From assembly GCA_023419605.1 (NCBI GenBank), contig JAEZXR010000042.1:1-61594 (forward strand): a DNA stretch of 61,594 bases. The letters are read 5' to 3'. Below, piece by piece: positions 33,206-40,718 of this stretch. Both the position numbers and the translations under genes were made by a program. Position 1 is the first letter of the stretch; each line of letters begins with the position of its first letter. The stretch is from Bacillota bacterium. GTDB taxonomy: Bacteria > Bacillota > Clostridia > Acetivibrionales > JAEZXR01. Under the pieces are notes generated by a model. The model did no database searches and had not been told where the DNA came from. It worked only from the letters and a program-made list of their open reading frames with translations.

Positions 33206-33256
33206 TGAAAAAAATTTTCTTTACGATCATTATAGCACATCGCATAAAAAACACAA
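33206..33256 (-). promoter_or_regulatory. Promoter and RpiR-type operator of the gluconate operon
   Basis: Minus strand TTGTGT (33256-33251), 16-bp spacer, TATAAT (33234-33229) with extended -10 TG. Just downstream is TGAAAAAAATTTTC (33206-33219), nearly the same palindrome as at the rpiR promoter (34272-34289). Confidence 0.7.
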
Positions 33257-33343
33257 TAAGAAAATTTATTTTTTTGTATATTTTAGCTTCTCACTACAAT
33301 TGCATTTGGTTATCCGCCATTATCCCTTTGAAAGCACAAAAGT

Positions 33344-33370
33344 AAAAAAGACGGCTTTCACACCGTCTTT
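33344..33370 (-). terminator. Terminator of the rpiR gene
   Basis: Stem AAAGACGG / CCGTCTTT (33347-33354, 33363-33370); on the minus strand it runs into TTTTTTAC. It lies 19 bp past the rpiR stop and upstream of the gluconate promoter. Confidence 0.85.
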
Positions 33371-33388
33371 CACTGTATCCGATATCTC

Positions 33389-34246
33389 TTAATATCTTTT
33401 ATCCGCGATCCCTTCCCGGATCTTCTTCAAAGTTTCCAGGGTTTCTTCCTTTTTCCGCAGTGCTACCCCCACATACATACAGTCCACCAGCAGCAGTGCC
33501 GTTATCCGTGACTCCATGGCCTCGCTTCGAAACATGGACCCCTTCCCGTAGGATACCAGAACAAGGTCCGACACTTTGGCGATGGGTGATTTTGCGTTAC
33601 CGGTGATGGAAATCACCTTCACCCGGTTTCTCCGTGCCATCTTCAGCACATCCACCAGTTCCTTGTTACTGCCGGAATTGGAAAACGCCAGGACCACATC
33701 TCCCTCCCCTGCCGTGGAAACCATCATGGTCTGCCAGTGTGCATCGGAGCTGGACTGGCACCGGATGCCGGTTCGAATAAATTTATGGTGTGCATCACTG
33801 GCAAGGGCCCCGGAGCCTCCCATACCGAAAAACATCACCTGATTCGCATTAACCAGCAAGTCCACCGCCTTTTCAAGGGCTTCCGGCTGGTTGATCCGGA
33901 TGGTATTTTCCATACTATACAGGTTCGCATTGAGTATTTTATTCATGATGATATACATATCATCCTTTTCCTTAATTTCCTGGTGGATATTCTCTATGGG
34001 CTCAACCACCGTACCTGCAAGATTTATTTTCAACTGCTGGTATCCCTTGTACCCCAGCTTGTTGCACAGCCTGAACACGGTGGCCTCACTGACGGAGCTG
34101 CTGTCCGCCAATTCCGTAATGGAAAAATGAATGATATCACCCGGATTCTCGAGTATATACTGGGCTGCCTTCTTCTCGGCGCTGTTAAGGGAGCTATATG
34201 TCTCCCGGATTCGATCCAGGCATCCCTTTTCCTGACCCGCTGCCAT
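33389..34246 (-). CDS. RpiR-family regulator with SIS domain
   Basis: 285 residues: an RpiR helix-turn-helix (~1-80, LNSAEKKAAQYILENPGDI, SEATVFRLCNKLGYKGYQQLK) and a SIS sugar-phosphate domain (~125-260, FFGMGGSGALASDAHHKF, LAFSNSGSNKELVDVL). It likely senses 6-phosphogluconate or a related sugar phosphate and controls the gluconate operon next to it; both promoters share a TGAAAAAA/TTTTTTCA palindrome. GGGGAGG lies 5 bp before the ATG. Confidence 0.9.
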   Translation of the reverse strand: MAAGQEKGCLDRIRETYSSLNSAEKKAAQYILENPGDIIHFSITELADSSSVSEATVFRLCNKLGYKGYQQLKINLAGTVVEPIENIHQEIKEKDDMYIIMNKILNANLYSMENTIRINQPEALEKAVDLLVNANQVMFFGMGGSGALASDAHHKFIRTGIRCQSSSDAHWQTMMVSTAGEGDVVLAFSNSGSNKELVDVLKMARRNRVKVISITGNAKSPIAKVSDLVLVSYGKGSMFRSEAMESRITALLLVDCMYVGVALRKKEETLETLKKIREGIADKRY

Positions 34247-34271
34247 AAGTTCCTCCCCTACAAGATAGATT

Positions 34272-34330
34272 TGAAAAAATTTTTTTTCATATTGATATAA
34301 GTATTATACTATAGCAGGAAAAAGATGCAA
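34272..34330 (-). promoter_or_regulatory. Promoter and operator of rpiR
   Basis: Minus strand TTGCAT (34330-34325), 16-bp spacer, TATAAT (34308-34303). TGAAAAAA-TT-TTTTTTCA (34272-34289) lies just downstream, matching the gluconate operon site. Confidence 0.7.
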
Positions 34331-34365
34331 CCTGGCAACATAAAATGACCTCCGTTTTGCTATCG

Positions 34366-35028
34366 CTATTTTTTCATTAGCGTAACATGCTTTTCGCCAA
34401 CGAGTTCAATATCATCGTCTTTTTTCTGAAACAAACAGAGGGAGACCCCCATCACCCATTGAATAAAAGCTCCGATGGTCAGCCTTTCAAACAAGCCGCC
34501 AATGGCTGAATCCCTGGCTACACTGACTGCGGCCAGTCCCCCGGTAACAAAGAGTACGGCAAGGGTTCCATAGGAGTAAGTACCCAGCCTTCCGAATCGG
34601 GGATGCCCCTTGAAACTCATGCCGGCAAGAAGGATGGAGACCATGGTGAGAACAGAGGTCATACCGGCCAAAGCAATATGAACCCTGCCCCCGAAAGTCA
34701 TATCGATGTCTCGTGGGTCCTGGGGAAAGAAATACATTCCAATCCCTAAAAGTCCGATTACTGCCAGCATACAGGCAGCAATCCTCATCTTCGCGCCGCT
34801 AAAGGCAATTGAATAACGTAACAACCCGATTCCAAAGAGAATCAATAACAGGTTATATGCGGCAAAAAGGATTTGTACGCCGGGTAAGGCAGGCCCACCG
34901 GAAGCTGTCAGCTCACTGATGGTATTATAGATGTGGCTGTATCCCTCCAATAAAAAACCGCCGACGATAACTGCCCCAATATAGCAAATCGACGACAAAA
35001 TGCCAAATACGGGAAAGAACCTTTTCAT
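34366..35028 (-). CDS. DUF998-type membrane protein
   Basis: 220 residues with six hydrophobic helices; the first half SSICYIGAVIVGGFLLEGYSH and SELTASGGPALPG are typical of DUF998 proteins, whose function is unknown. GGAGG 7 bp before ATG. It follows the TetR gene by 52 bp and is almost certainly its regulated target. Confidence 0.75.
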   Translation of the reverse strand: MKRFFPVFGILSSICYIGAVIVGGFLLEGYSHIYNTISELTASGGPALPGVQILFAAYNLLLILFGIGLLRYSIAFSGAKMRIAACMLAVIGLLGIGMYFFPQDPRDIDMTFGGRVHIALAGMTSVLTMVSILLAGMSFKGHPRFGRLGTYSYGTLAVLFVTGGLAAVSVARDSAIGGLFERLTIGAFIQWVMGVSLCLFQKKDDDIELVGEKHVTLMKK

Positions 35029-35080
35029 ATCAAAACCTCCGACATCCTTTTTTCATTTCACTGATTGCTCAGGTCACACT

Positions 35081-35728
35081 TTACTTCCTTATATTTTCGT
35101 AAAAAAATTTGCAATGAGTAAACATTTTCTTTATTACAGGCAGAGTATCCTTCCCATCGGTTCGGAGCAGCATATGCTCATGGGACATGCTCAAAAGAGT
35201 ATAGCTATGCTCATCCGAAAGAAGCTTTGGGTCCAGCGGCTTTATCATTTCCTTTTCCAGCATCAAACGGAAAGCTTTTTCATAAAAGGCAGCGGGCCTG
35301 CTCATAATTTCATTGACAACAAAATTTCTGGCACGTTGATCCCGGAACTGCTCCATATACACTATCTTCCACATTTTTTGCACCGTAGGTGTTAATTTTT
35401 CTCTCAAATCCAGTATGCAGTTGTTTAAAAAAAGCTCCGGTCCCAGTTCATTCAGCCGGCTTTCGATCTTATCCTCGGAAAAGGTTCTCTTTCCAAACTC
35501 ATTCATAAACCTTTCAAGAATATCATCCAGCAATGCATCCTTGCTTTTATAATGGTTATACAATGCACTTTCCTTAATACCCACAGCTTTCGTGATATCG
35601 CGTACCGATACTGCACTTACTCCGCTTTCAGAAAAGAGTTCAATGGCAGCTTCCAGTATTTTTTCCTTTGTATTTTTTCTCCCTTGCCCTGTCTCCCTTA
35701 TTTTAACCACACCCTCATCGCCTTCCAT
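35081..35728 (-). CDS. TetR-family transcriptional regulator
   Basis: 215 residues; helix-turn-helix ILEAAIELFSESGVSAVSV with AVGIKESALYNHYKSK, then a helical sensor domain. A perfect 51-bp palindrome containing a full consensus promoter lies directly upstream, so it is autoregulated with DUF998. A few lower starts are possible; the first in-frame ATG was kept. Confidence 0.88.
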   Translation of the reverse strand: MEGDEGVVKIRETGQGRKNTKEKILEAAIELFSESGVSAVSVRDITKAVGIKESALYNHYKSKDALLDDILERFMNEFGKRTFSEDKIESRLNELGPELFLNNCILDLREKLTPTVQKMWKIVYMEQFRDQRARNFVVNEIMSRPAAFYEKAFRLMLEKEMIKPLDPKLLSDEHSYTLLSMSHEHMLLRTDGKDTLPVIKKMFTHCKFFYENIRK

Positions 35729-35731
35729 ATT

Positions 35732-35787
35732 ACATTAACAACTGTTAACTATAATTACATTATAGTTAACAGTTGTTAATGTGTCAA
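35732..35787 (-). promoter_or_regulatory. Consensus promoter inside a perfect 24-bp-arm palindrome (TetR operator)
   Basis: Minus strand TTGACA (35787-35782), 17-bp spacer, TATAAT (35764-35759). The spacer and -10 lie inside arms 35732-35755 and 35759-35782, which are perfectly complementary around TAC. Each arm contains TTAACAACTGTTAAC, itself near-palindromic, so two repressor dimers could bind and shut the promoter. Confidence 0.88.
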
Positions 35788-35853
35788 ACTTTTTCTATTG
35801 GTTTACGTATTGTATTATGAAGAAAATAGGTTACAATTACACAATAATAATTT

Positions 35854-35907
35854 AATAATTTGTTTACAAATTATTCATTGACCCATTAAGATTGTTTATG
35901 TTATAAT
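35854..35907 (+). promoter_or_regulatory. Promoter with upstream palindrome for the manganese riboswitch unit
   Basis: TTGACC (35878-35883), 18-bp spacer, TATAAT (35902-35907). A perfect palindrome AATAATTTGT-TT-ACAAATTATT (35854-35875) abuts the -35. Its form is compatible with a metal regulator site (MntR/DtxR type), but no consensus is met strictly. Confidence 0.65.
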
Positions 35908-35978
35908 TAAAATTGTTAATTGGCTAATGTTTACAGTATTTATACTGCTATTGAAATAACAATTGAATTATATGGAAT

Positions 35979-36076
35979 ACAGAGGGAGTAACGGTCTGTA
36001 AATTTATTTTGCAGAGGACGAACCGTCAGTACGGCGCTAAAAGCCCGGTCGTTTCAAAGAAATCGTGAGACTCTGC
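35979..36076 (+). promoter_or_regulatory. Manganese riboswitch (yybP-ykoY family)
   Basis: P1 pairs CAGAG (35980-35984) with CTCTG (36071-36075). The conserved blocks are present: GGGAGTAAC on the 5' side, CCGTCAGTACGGCGC in the middle loop and GTGAGACTCTG on the 3' side. Known members bind Mn2+ and control manganese exporters, P-type ATPases and related genes. Confidence 0.85.
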
Positions 36077-36110
36077 ATCTTACCCTGGGGTATTGATGTG
36101 GAGTTTTTTA
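36070..36110 (+). terminator. Riboswitch-controlled terminator
   Basis: Stem ACTCTGCATC / GATGTGGAGT (36070-36079 and 36095-36104, two G-U pairs) with TTTTTT tail. Its 5' strand is the 3' strand of riboswitch P1, so metal-bound P1 excludes the terminator: an ON switch. Confidence 0.88.
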
Positions 36111-36123
36111 TTTTATATCGGAC

Positions 36124-36211
36124 ACAGGCATGCAGCTCTTTCTTGATTGTTGATGTGCCTGTGCAGCGAGGTCCTCCTCCGCTGCCTTGCAGATCTATTG
36201 AACTGCGGAGG
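36124..36211 (+). promoter_or_regulatory. Second RNA switch over the ribosome-binding site
   Basis: After the terminator come a 7-bp stem (ACAGGCA 36124-36130 with TGCCTGT 36156-36162) and a GC-rich hairpin 36163-36185. The CCTCCGC of that hairpin (36176-36182) is fully complementary to GCGGAGG (36205-36211), the ribosome-binding site. The hairpin and the sequestering helix exclude one another. Confidence 0.55.
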
Positions 36212-36216
36212 ATATT

Positions 36217-36276
36217 ATGAACAATAAGGAGAATGGTGTATGGGTATGGTTCCTCAAGGCATCCTTGTACCAATGA
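36217..36276 (+). CDS. Possible 19-residue overlapping leader ORF
   Basis: ATG 36217 is 5 bp after a strong GGAGG and reads MNNKENGVWVWFLKASLYQ before TGA. It overlaps the start of the N-domain gene in another frame. It may be a coupling leader peptide, or may mark a lost reading frame of a former longer gene. Confidence 0.3.
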   Translation: MNNKENGVWVWFLKASLYQ

Positions 36277-36875
36277 ATGAAATTATGCTGCCAAACCAGC
36301 CAAGAACGGGCAACATTGCTGTAAACGAAATTTATCTTGATGGAAAATTGAAAAAAGCTGAACTTATTGATGAAGATGATAAAAGTTATGGAATTTTTAT
36401 GCACTCCCTCATTCTAAGTAACTATGCAGAAGTGATGAAGGTGAGCAACAGTCAGGTAAATATAACAGGCGATGAAGTGGAAAAGGCCATTTTTAACTAT
36501 ACGGCTTCCAAAGGCTTCGATAAAAAGTTGATCGAGAATATTGCTCCCAAAGTCGATGATTTAACCTTCGAGTGTGAAAACCCCATTCATGTCACCACGC
36601 ATTTAATTAACGATAAGATGCGGATTATATCCAAAGGTACGCCACAGGAGCTCTTACGCCGGTGTACTTATATCCTCTCGGATTCGAAGTTCGTAAAACT
36701 AACCCGAAGAATGCTTCGAGAGGTCAATGAGGTGCTGCAGGATATGCTGCTCCGGTGTATGAGCGTGTATGCCATTGCCATAAAGGATCTTTCCGAAATT
36801 CAGGAAGTACTTGCTACCGACCGGTATGTCAGTGATATGACCCTGGTAGCCTTGGTAGGCATCGGTAAGGCCTAG
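36240..36875 (+). CDS. Stand-alone P-type ATPase nucleotide-binding (N) domain protein
   Basis: 211 residues. From ~25 on the sequence reads as the N-domain of a P2-type (Ca2+/Mn2+) ATPase: VNEIYLDGK after the phosphorylation loop, GDEVEKAI (77-84, family GDPTEAAL), F110 in FECEN, KGTPQELL (132-139, family KGAPE), CMSVYAIAIKDL (173-184) and DMTLVALVGI (199-208), where the family continues into DPPR. The DKTGT loop, the rest of the P-domain, the A-domain and all membrane helices are absent, and the family SERKR after Phe is replaced. AAGGAG lies 8 bp before ATG. It is alone behind a manganese riboswitch. It is either a degenerate remnant or a Mn-controlled soluble nucleotide-binding protein; its clean 211-codon frame with intact control signals favours a functional gene. 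Confidence 0.7.
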   Translation: MGMVPQGILVPMNEIMLPNQPRTGNIAVNEIYLDGKLKKAELIDEDDKSYGIFMHSLILSNYAEVMKVSNSQVNITGDEVEKAIFNYTASKGFDKKLIENIAPKVDDLTFECENPIHVTTHLINDKMRIISKGTPQELLRRCTYILSDSKFVKLTRRMLREVNEVLQDMLLRCMSVYAIAIKDLSEIQEVLATDRYVSDMTLVALVGIGKA

Positions 36876-36957
36876 TCTGAAAGAGGTTCAAGCCTTTTAC
36901 GAAATATCGTTTACGTACGCCCTAAGCTGTGGATAAAGCCTGCAGTTTAGGGTGTAC

Positions 36958-37329
36958 TTATGCACAAAAATTTTTATGGTGCCCTTTCTCTTCCTCCAGT
37001 TTTTTCAATAATTCTTCAATCCTGCCGAACTGGGCATTTTCAACGGCCTTTGCCGCACACTCAGCCAAAATTGTAAACCTTACCTGATAATAGTTTCCCC
37101 GGTTGATTTCCTTTTCCATCTGCCGCAGCGCGGTCTTCCCCAACAGGCACAGGTATATCATGGGAAGTACGAAAAGTACTATACCGATCACTAGCTTTTG
37201 CCCTCCCGATATCTTGTCCCATACCTCTTTCACCCAAGCCATTCTGCCAAGGACCATCACCAAAATTATATGAAGTCCTATCAGAAGGACTGTAGCTATG
37301 GCAATCAACCGCTCTCCCCTTCTGTTCAT
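36958..37329 (-). CDS. Small two-helix membrane protein of unknown function
   Basis: 123 residues: two membrane helices (~10-30 and ~45-65) and a charged cytoplasmic coiled tail ending EELLKKLEEEKGHHKNF. No family recognised. Its ATG overlaps the stop of the preceding XRE gene (ATGA), so the two are translationally coupled. Confidence 0.65.
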   Translation of the reverse strand: MNRRGERLIAIATVLLIGLHIILVMVLGRMAWVKEVWDKISGGQKLVIGIVLFVLPMIYLCLLGKTALRQMEKEINRGNYYQVRFTILAECAAKAVENAQFGRIEELLKKLEEEKGHHKNFCA

Positions 37330-37526
37330 ACTCTCCCCTCCCGGTCCAGGAACTCCGTGATGGATACCCCCAGCGCTTCGGCTAGTTTTGTCAGCGTCTC
37401 CAGGGATGGGTTCGATTTCTTTCCGGTTTCCAGTTCGTTAATATAGGCCTGAGACAATCCGGCCTTCTCCGCCACTTGCAACTGGGTCAACCTGCGCCTC
37501 AGCCGCAGCATTTTAAAATTATTCAT
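37326..37526 (-). CDS. Small XRE-family DNA-binding protein
   Basis: 66 residues that are nearly all helix-turn-helix: LRLRRRLTQLQVAEKAGLSQ then YINELETGKKSNPSLETL. It is probably a repressor of its own coupled pair; TGTCT-TTT-AGACA (37597-37609) in the divergent intergenic region is a possible operator. Confidence 0.8.
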   Translation of the reverse strand: MNNFKMLRLRRRLTQLQVAEKAGLSQAYINELETGKKSNPSLETLTKLAEALGVSITEFLDREGRV

Positions 37527-37718
37527 TCTGTTCTACCTCCCTGCTTCTATATAGTAAGTTTATATAGCCTTAGGTTATATATCAAGTCTAATATTATGTC
37601 TTTTAGACAATATCTTACATTATTTACTTATTATTTCTTAATTTTTCTTCAAATCACTTGAATTATCATATTTTGTAAAATATAATAAAAATAGCTACCA
37701 GCGATAGAGGTAAAAAAT

Positions 37719-38063
37719 ATGGAATTAGGAAAGAATATAAGGTACCACAGAAAATTTAACAAGATACGGTCTGTTGATCTTGCACAACAGGTTGGTGTAG
37801 GACAGCCGTATATCAGCGAAATCGAGAAGGGGAGAAAAGTACCCAGTATAGAGGTACTTCAGCGGATTGCCGCTGCGCTAGACCTTACTACCTCCGAGCT
37901 TCTCGGCGAAGTTCGTCCTCAGTTGGACGGTAATATGCTTCGGCTGGTTAAGGCCGCTCAAGGATTGAATGATCGGCAGGTAACAGCAGTCATTGAGATG
38001 ATTGACGCTTTTACCTATGAAGAGGAGTATGCCGATACGAACAGCCGGGTGGCAGAAGAATAA
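37719..38063 (+). CDS. XRE-family transcriptional regulator
   Basis: 114 residues: N-terminal helix-turn-helix (IRSVDLAQQVGVGQPYISEI) and a short acidic C-terminus. Divergent from the XRE-membrane pair with a 192-bp AT-rich gap. AGAGG precedes the ATG. Its target is unknown. Closed by a very strong terminator. Confidence 0.82.
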   Translation: MELGKNIRYHRKFNKIRSVDLAQQVGVGQPYISEIEKGRKVPSIEVLQRIAAALDLTTSELLGEVRPQLDGNMLRLVKAAQGLNDRQVTAVIEMIDAFTYEEEYADTNSRVAEE

Positions 38064-38076
38064 TCGGTAAAAACCG

Positions 38077-38141
38077 AAAGCAAAAAGAAACGGCTCCCCC
38101 CTTACGTAAATACGTGAGGGGGAGCCGTTTCTTTTTGCTTT
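38077..38141 (+). terminator. Very long terminator hairpin
   Basis: Arms of 24 perfect bp continued by ACGTA/TACGT (38077-38107 and 38111-38141), with T-rich flanks on both strands. Confidence 0.93.
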
Positions 38142-38160
38142 AAAAAAATTTGTAAAATTC

Positions 38161-38225
38161 TTGACTTTCCCCATAGTTTATGTTAAAAATAATATTGTTT
38201 ATTTTGTTTAGCTAATGTAAACAAA
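38161..38225 (+). promoter_or_regulatory. Promoter and operator of the XRE-cupin/potABCD operon
   Basis: TTGACT (38161-38166) and TTAAAA at 16 bp spacing, followed by the inverted repeat TTTGTTTA-N7-TAAACAAA (38203-38225). The latter probably binds the XRE-cupin regulator encoded 42 bp downstream. Confidence 0.6.
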
Positions 38226-38266
38226 AAGTTTAGAAATCTAAAACTGGTTGAAAAGGATTTTTAAAA

Positions 38267-38806
38267 ATGAAAATTGGTGAAAAAATAAAATACCTGAGGA
38301 TCAAAAACGGGCTTACGCAAGAGGAGCTGGCCGATCGGGTGGAACTGACAAAGGGCTTTATCTCTCAATTGGAAAGAGATTTGACTTCCCCCTCCATTGC
38401 AACCCTCATTGATATTCTTCAATGCCTGGGCACGGATTTAAAGGACTTTTTTAACGAAAGCATCGATGAAAAAGTTGTCTTTCGAAAGGAAGACATTTTT
38501 GTCAAGGAAAACAAGGATTTGAAAAATGAAATCGAATGGATTGTTCCGAATTCCCAGAAGCACAGTATGGAACCCATACTTCTTCACCTTGATCCGGGAG
38601 GCAGTACGGCACCGGATAATCCCCATTCGGGAGAGGAATTCGGGTATGTCCTCTCCGGAAGTGTGTTTGTCCACCTGGGTACACAGAAATTCCGGGCTCG
38701 AAAAGATGAAAGCTTTTACTTTAAACCCTCTGTCGTTCATTTCATTTCCAATGCCGGGAAAAGCAAAGCAACGATTTTATGGGTTTCAACACCACCGAAC
38801 TTTTAG
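38267..38806 (+). CDS. XRE-cupin polyamine-type regulator (PuuR-like)
   Basis: 179 residues: helix-turn-helix at ~5-60 (LTQEELADRVELTKGFISQL) and a cupin_2 domain at ~110-175 (HSGEEFGYVLSGSVFVHLG, ESFYFKPSVVHFISN). Such proteins often precede potABCD in Clostridia and Lactobacillales and sense polyamines. 41 bp separate it from potA. Confidence 0.9.
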   Translation: MKIGEKIKYLRIKNGLTQEELADRVELTKGFISQLERDLTSPSIATLIDILQCLGTDLKDFFNESIDEKVVFRKEDIFVKENKDLKNEIEWIVPNSQKHSMEPILLHLDPGGSTAPDNPHSGEEFGYVLSGSVFVHLGTQKFRARKDESFYFKPSVVHFISNAGKSKATILWVSTPPNF

Positions 38807-38847
38807 GATATGGTTTAAAAATTATTCACGCTTTTAAGGGGGTTACA

Positions 38848-39897
38848 ATGAACAAAAAAAATATTATCGAGCTGGTAAATATCGCAAAGGACTATGATGG
38901 GAGTCCGGCACTTAAGAATATTAATTTATATATACGGGAAAACGAATTTCTCACCCTTCTGGGTCCCAGCGGGTGTGGCAAGACTACGACCCTTCGGATC
39001 ATCGGAGGGTTTGAAAGCCCTACCGAAGGGGAGGTTTTCTTTGACGGGATCAATGTTACTTCCATTCCCCCGCATAAAAGAAAAGTGAATACGGTTTTTC
39101 AGAAATACGCCCTTTTTCCCCACATGAACGTATATGAAAATATCGCCTTCGGCTTGAGAATTAAAAAGCTGGATAATAAAACTACCAAGGACAAGGTGAC
39201 CAATATTCTGAATCTCGTGAATTTATCCGGCTTTGAGAAGCGCTCGATAAATTCCTTGAGCGGAGGACAGCAGCAAAGGGTCGCCATCGCCCGTGCCCTG
39301 GTCAACGAACCGGAGGTTCTGCTTTTGGATGAACCCTTGGGAGCCTTGGATTTGAAACTTCGCAAGGAAATGCAGATCGAACTGAAAAACATGCAGCAGC
39401 GGCTTGGAATTACCTTTGTCTACGTGACCCACGACCAGGAAGAAGCCCTTACCATGTCCGACACCATTGTTGTCATGTCCAATGGAACCATTCAGCAAAT
39501 CGGAAAACCGGAGGACATCTATAATGAGCCGAAAAATGCCTTTGTCGCAGAGTTTATCGGGGAAAGCAACATTATTGACGGCCTTATGCCGGAGGATGGC
39601 CTCGTCCGGTTTGGTGGACGTGATTTTCCCTGTGTAGATAAGGGCTTTGGGCAGGGAGAAGCTGTCGATGTTGTGGTTCGGCCGGAGGATATCAATCTGA
39701 CAGAAGGAAATCCTGGAATGATGCAGGGCATTGTAACTTCCGTCACTTTTAAGGGAGTCCATTATGAAATGCTGGTGGATTGCGACGGGGTACAGTGGAA
39801 GATCCACAGCACCTCCATGCACCCTGTAAACACCCTGGTAGGGCTAAGTATCGCACCTGACAATATCCACATCATGAGGAAGGTGAAGTCGGAATGA
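38848..39897 (+). CDS. potA: Spermidine/putrescine ABC transporter ATPase
   Basis: 349 residues: Walker A LGPSGCGKTTTL, signature LSGGQQQRVAIARALV, Walker B LLLDEPLGALD, switch H in VTHDQEEA and a C-terminal TOBE domain (DVVVRPEDINLTEG). ATG 38848 follows AAGGGGG; an in-frame start at 38779 lies in the previous gene. Overlaps potB by 4 bp. Confidence 0.95.
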   Translation: MNKKNIIELVNIAKDYDGSPALKNINLYIRENEFLTLLGPSGCGKTTTLRIIGGFESPTEGEVFFDGINVTSIPPHKRKVNTVFQKYALFPHMNVYENIAFGLRIKKLDNKTTKDKVTNILNLVNLSGFEKRSINSLSGGQQQRVAIARALVNEPEVLLLDEPLGALDLKLRKEMQIELKNMQQRLGITFVYVTHDQEEALTMSDTIVVMSNGTIQQIGKPEDIYNEPKNAFVAEFIGESNIIDGLMPEDGLVRFGGRDFPCVDKGFGQGEAVDVVVRPEDINLTEGNPGMMQGIVTSVTFKGVHYEMLVDCDGVQWKIHSTSMHPVNTLVGLSIAPDNIHIMRKVKSE

Positions 39898-40718
39898 AGC
39901 GGAGCTGGATCGCTTATCCTTACATTGTCTGGATGATTATTTTCATCGTAGTTCCCCTCCTGTTGATTTTGTTTTACAGCGTAACGGTTATGACACCCAC
40001 AGGCACGGAAATTTCGCTGAGCAACTTTGGAAGGTTTATGGACCCTATTTATGTGGTAGTGCTTGTGCGGTCGATAACCCTGGCCCTCATCAGCACACTC
40101 CTCTGCCTGTTTTTGGGTTATCCCGTAGCTATGATCCTTGCCGGCAAGGATTTTAACAGAAAAAACACCATGATTTTGCTGTTCGTGATTCCCATGTGGA
40201 TGAACTTTCTCCTTCGAACCTATGCCTGGATGAGTTTATTGGAGAAAACAGGGCTTATCAACAGGGCCCTTTCCTTCCTGGGATTACCGAATTTGAATCT
40301 GTTATATAACAACGAAGCCGTGGTACTGGGCATGGTATATAATTTTCTTCCCTTTATGGTGCTGCCCATTTACTCGGTATTAAGCAAGGTAGACAAAAGC
40401 ATCGTCGAGGCGGCTGAAGACCTGGGGGCAAACTCCCTTACGGTTTTCCGCAAAGTCACTTTTCCCTTGAGCCTGCCCGGTGTTGTTTCCGGCATTACCA
40501 TGGTATTCATGCCCGCAGTCACCACCTTCGTAATCTCCAGATTATTGGGAGGCGGCCAATACATGTTGGTGGGAAACTTGATTGAACAGCAGTTTTTATC
40601 CGTAAACGACTGGAATTTCGGATCTGCCATCTCCATTATCATGATGGTCCTGATTCTGATCAGTATGGGGATTATGTCCAGATATGAAACGGAGCAAGGA
40701 GGAGGAGGATTATGGTAG
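39894..40718 (+). CDS. potB: Spermidine/putrescine ABC permease
   Basis: 274 residues, six membrane helices, binding-protein-dependent permease motif EAAEDLGANSLTVFRKVTFPLSLPG (starts EAAEDLGANS). ATG overlaps the potA stop. Confidence 0.93.
   Translation: MKRSWIAYPYIVWMIIFIVVPLLLILFYSVTVMTPTGTEISLSNFGRFMDPIYVVVLVRSITLALISTLLCLFLGYPVAMILAGKDFNRKNTMILLFVIPMWMNFLLRTYAWMSLLEKTGLINRALSFLGLPNLNLLYNNEAVVLGMVYNFLPFMVLPIYSVLSKVDKSIVEAAEDLGANSLTVFRKVTFPLSLPGVVSGITMVFMPAVTTFVISRLLGGGQYMLVGNLIEQQFLSVNDWNFGSAISIIMMVLILISMGIMSRYETEQGGGGLW

Noticed and set aside
36240..36875. Complete cation-transporting ATPase
   Set aside because: Length and missing DKTGT, A-domain and membrane helices exclude a full transporter; no continuation was found in other frames before 36116 or after 36875.
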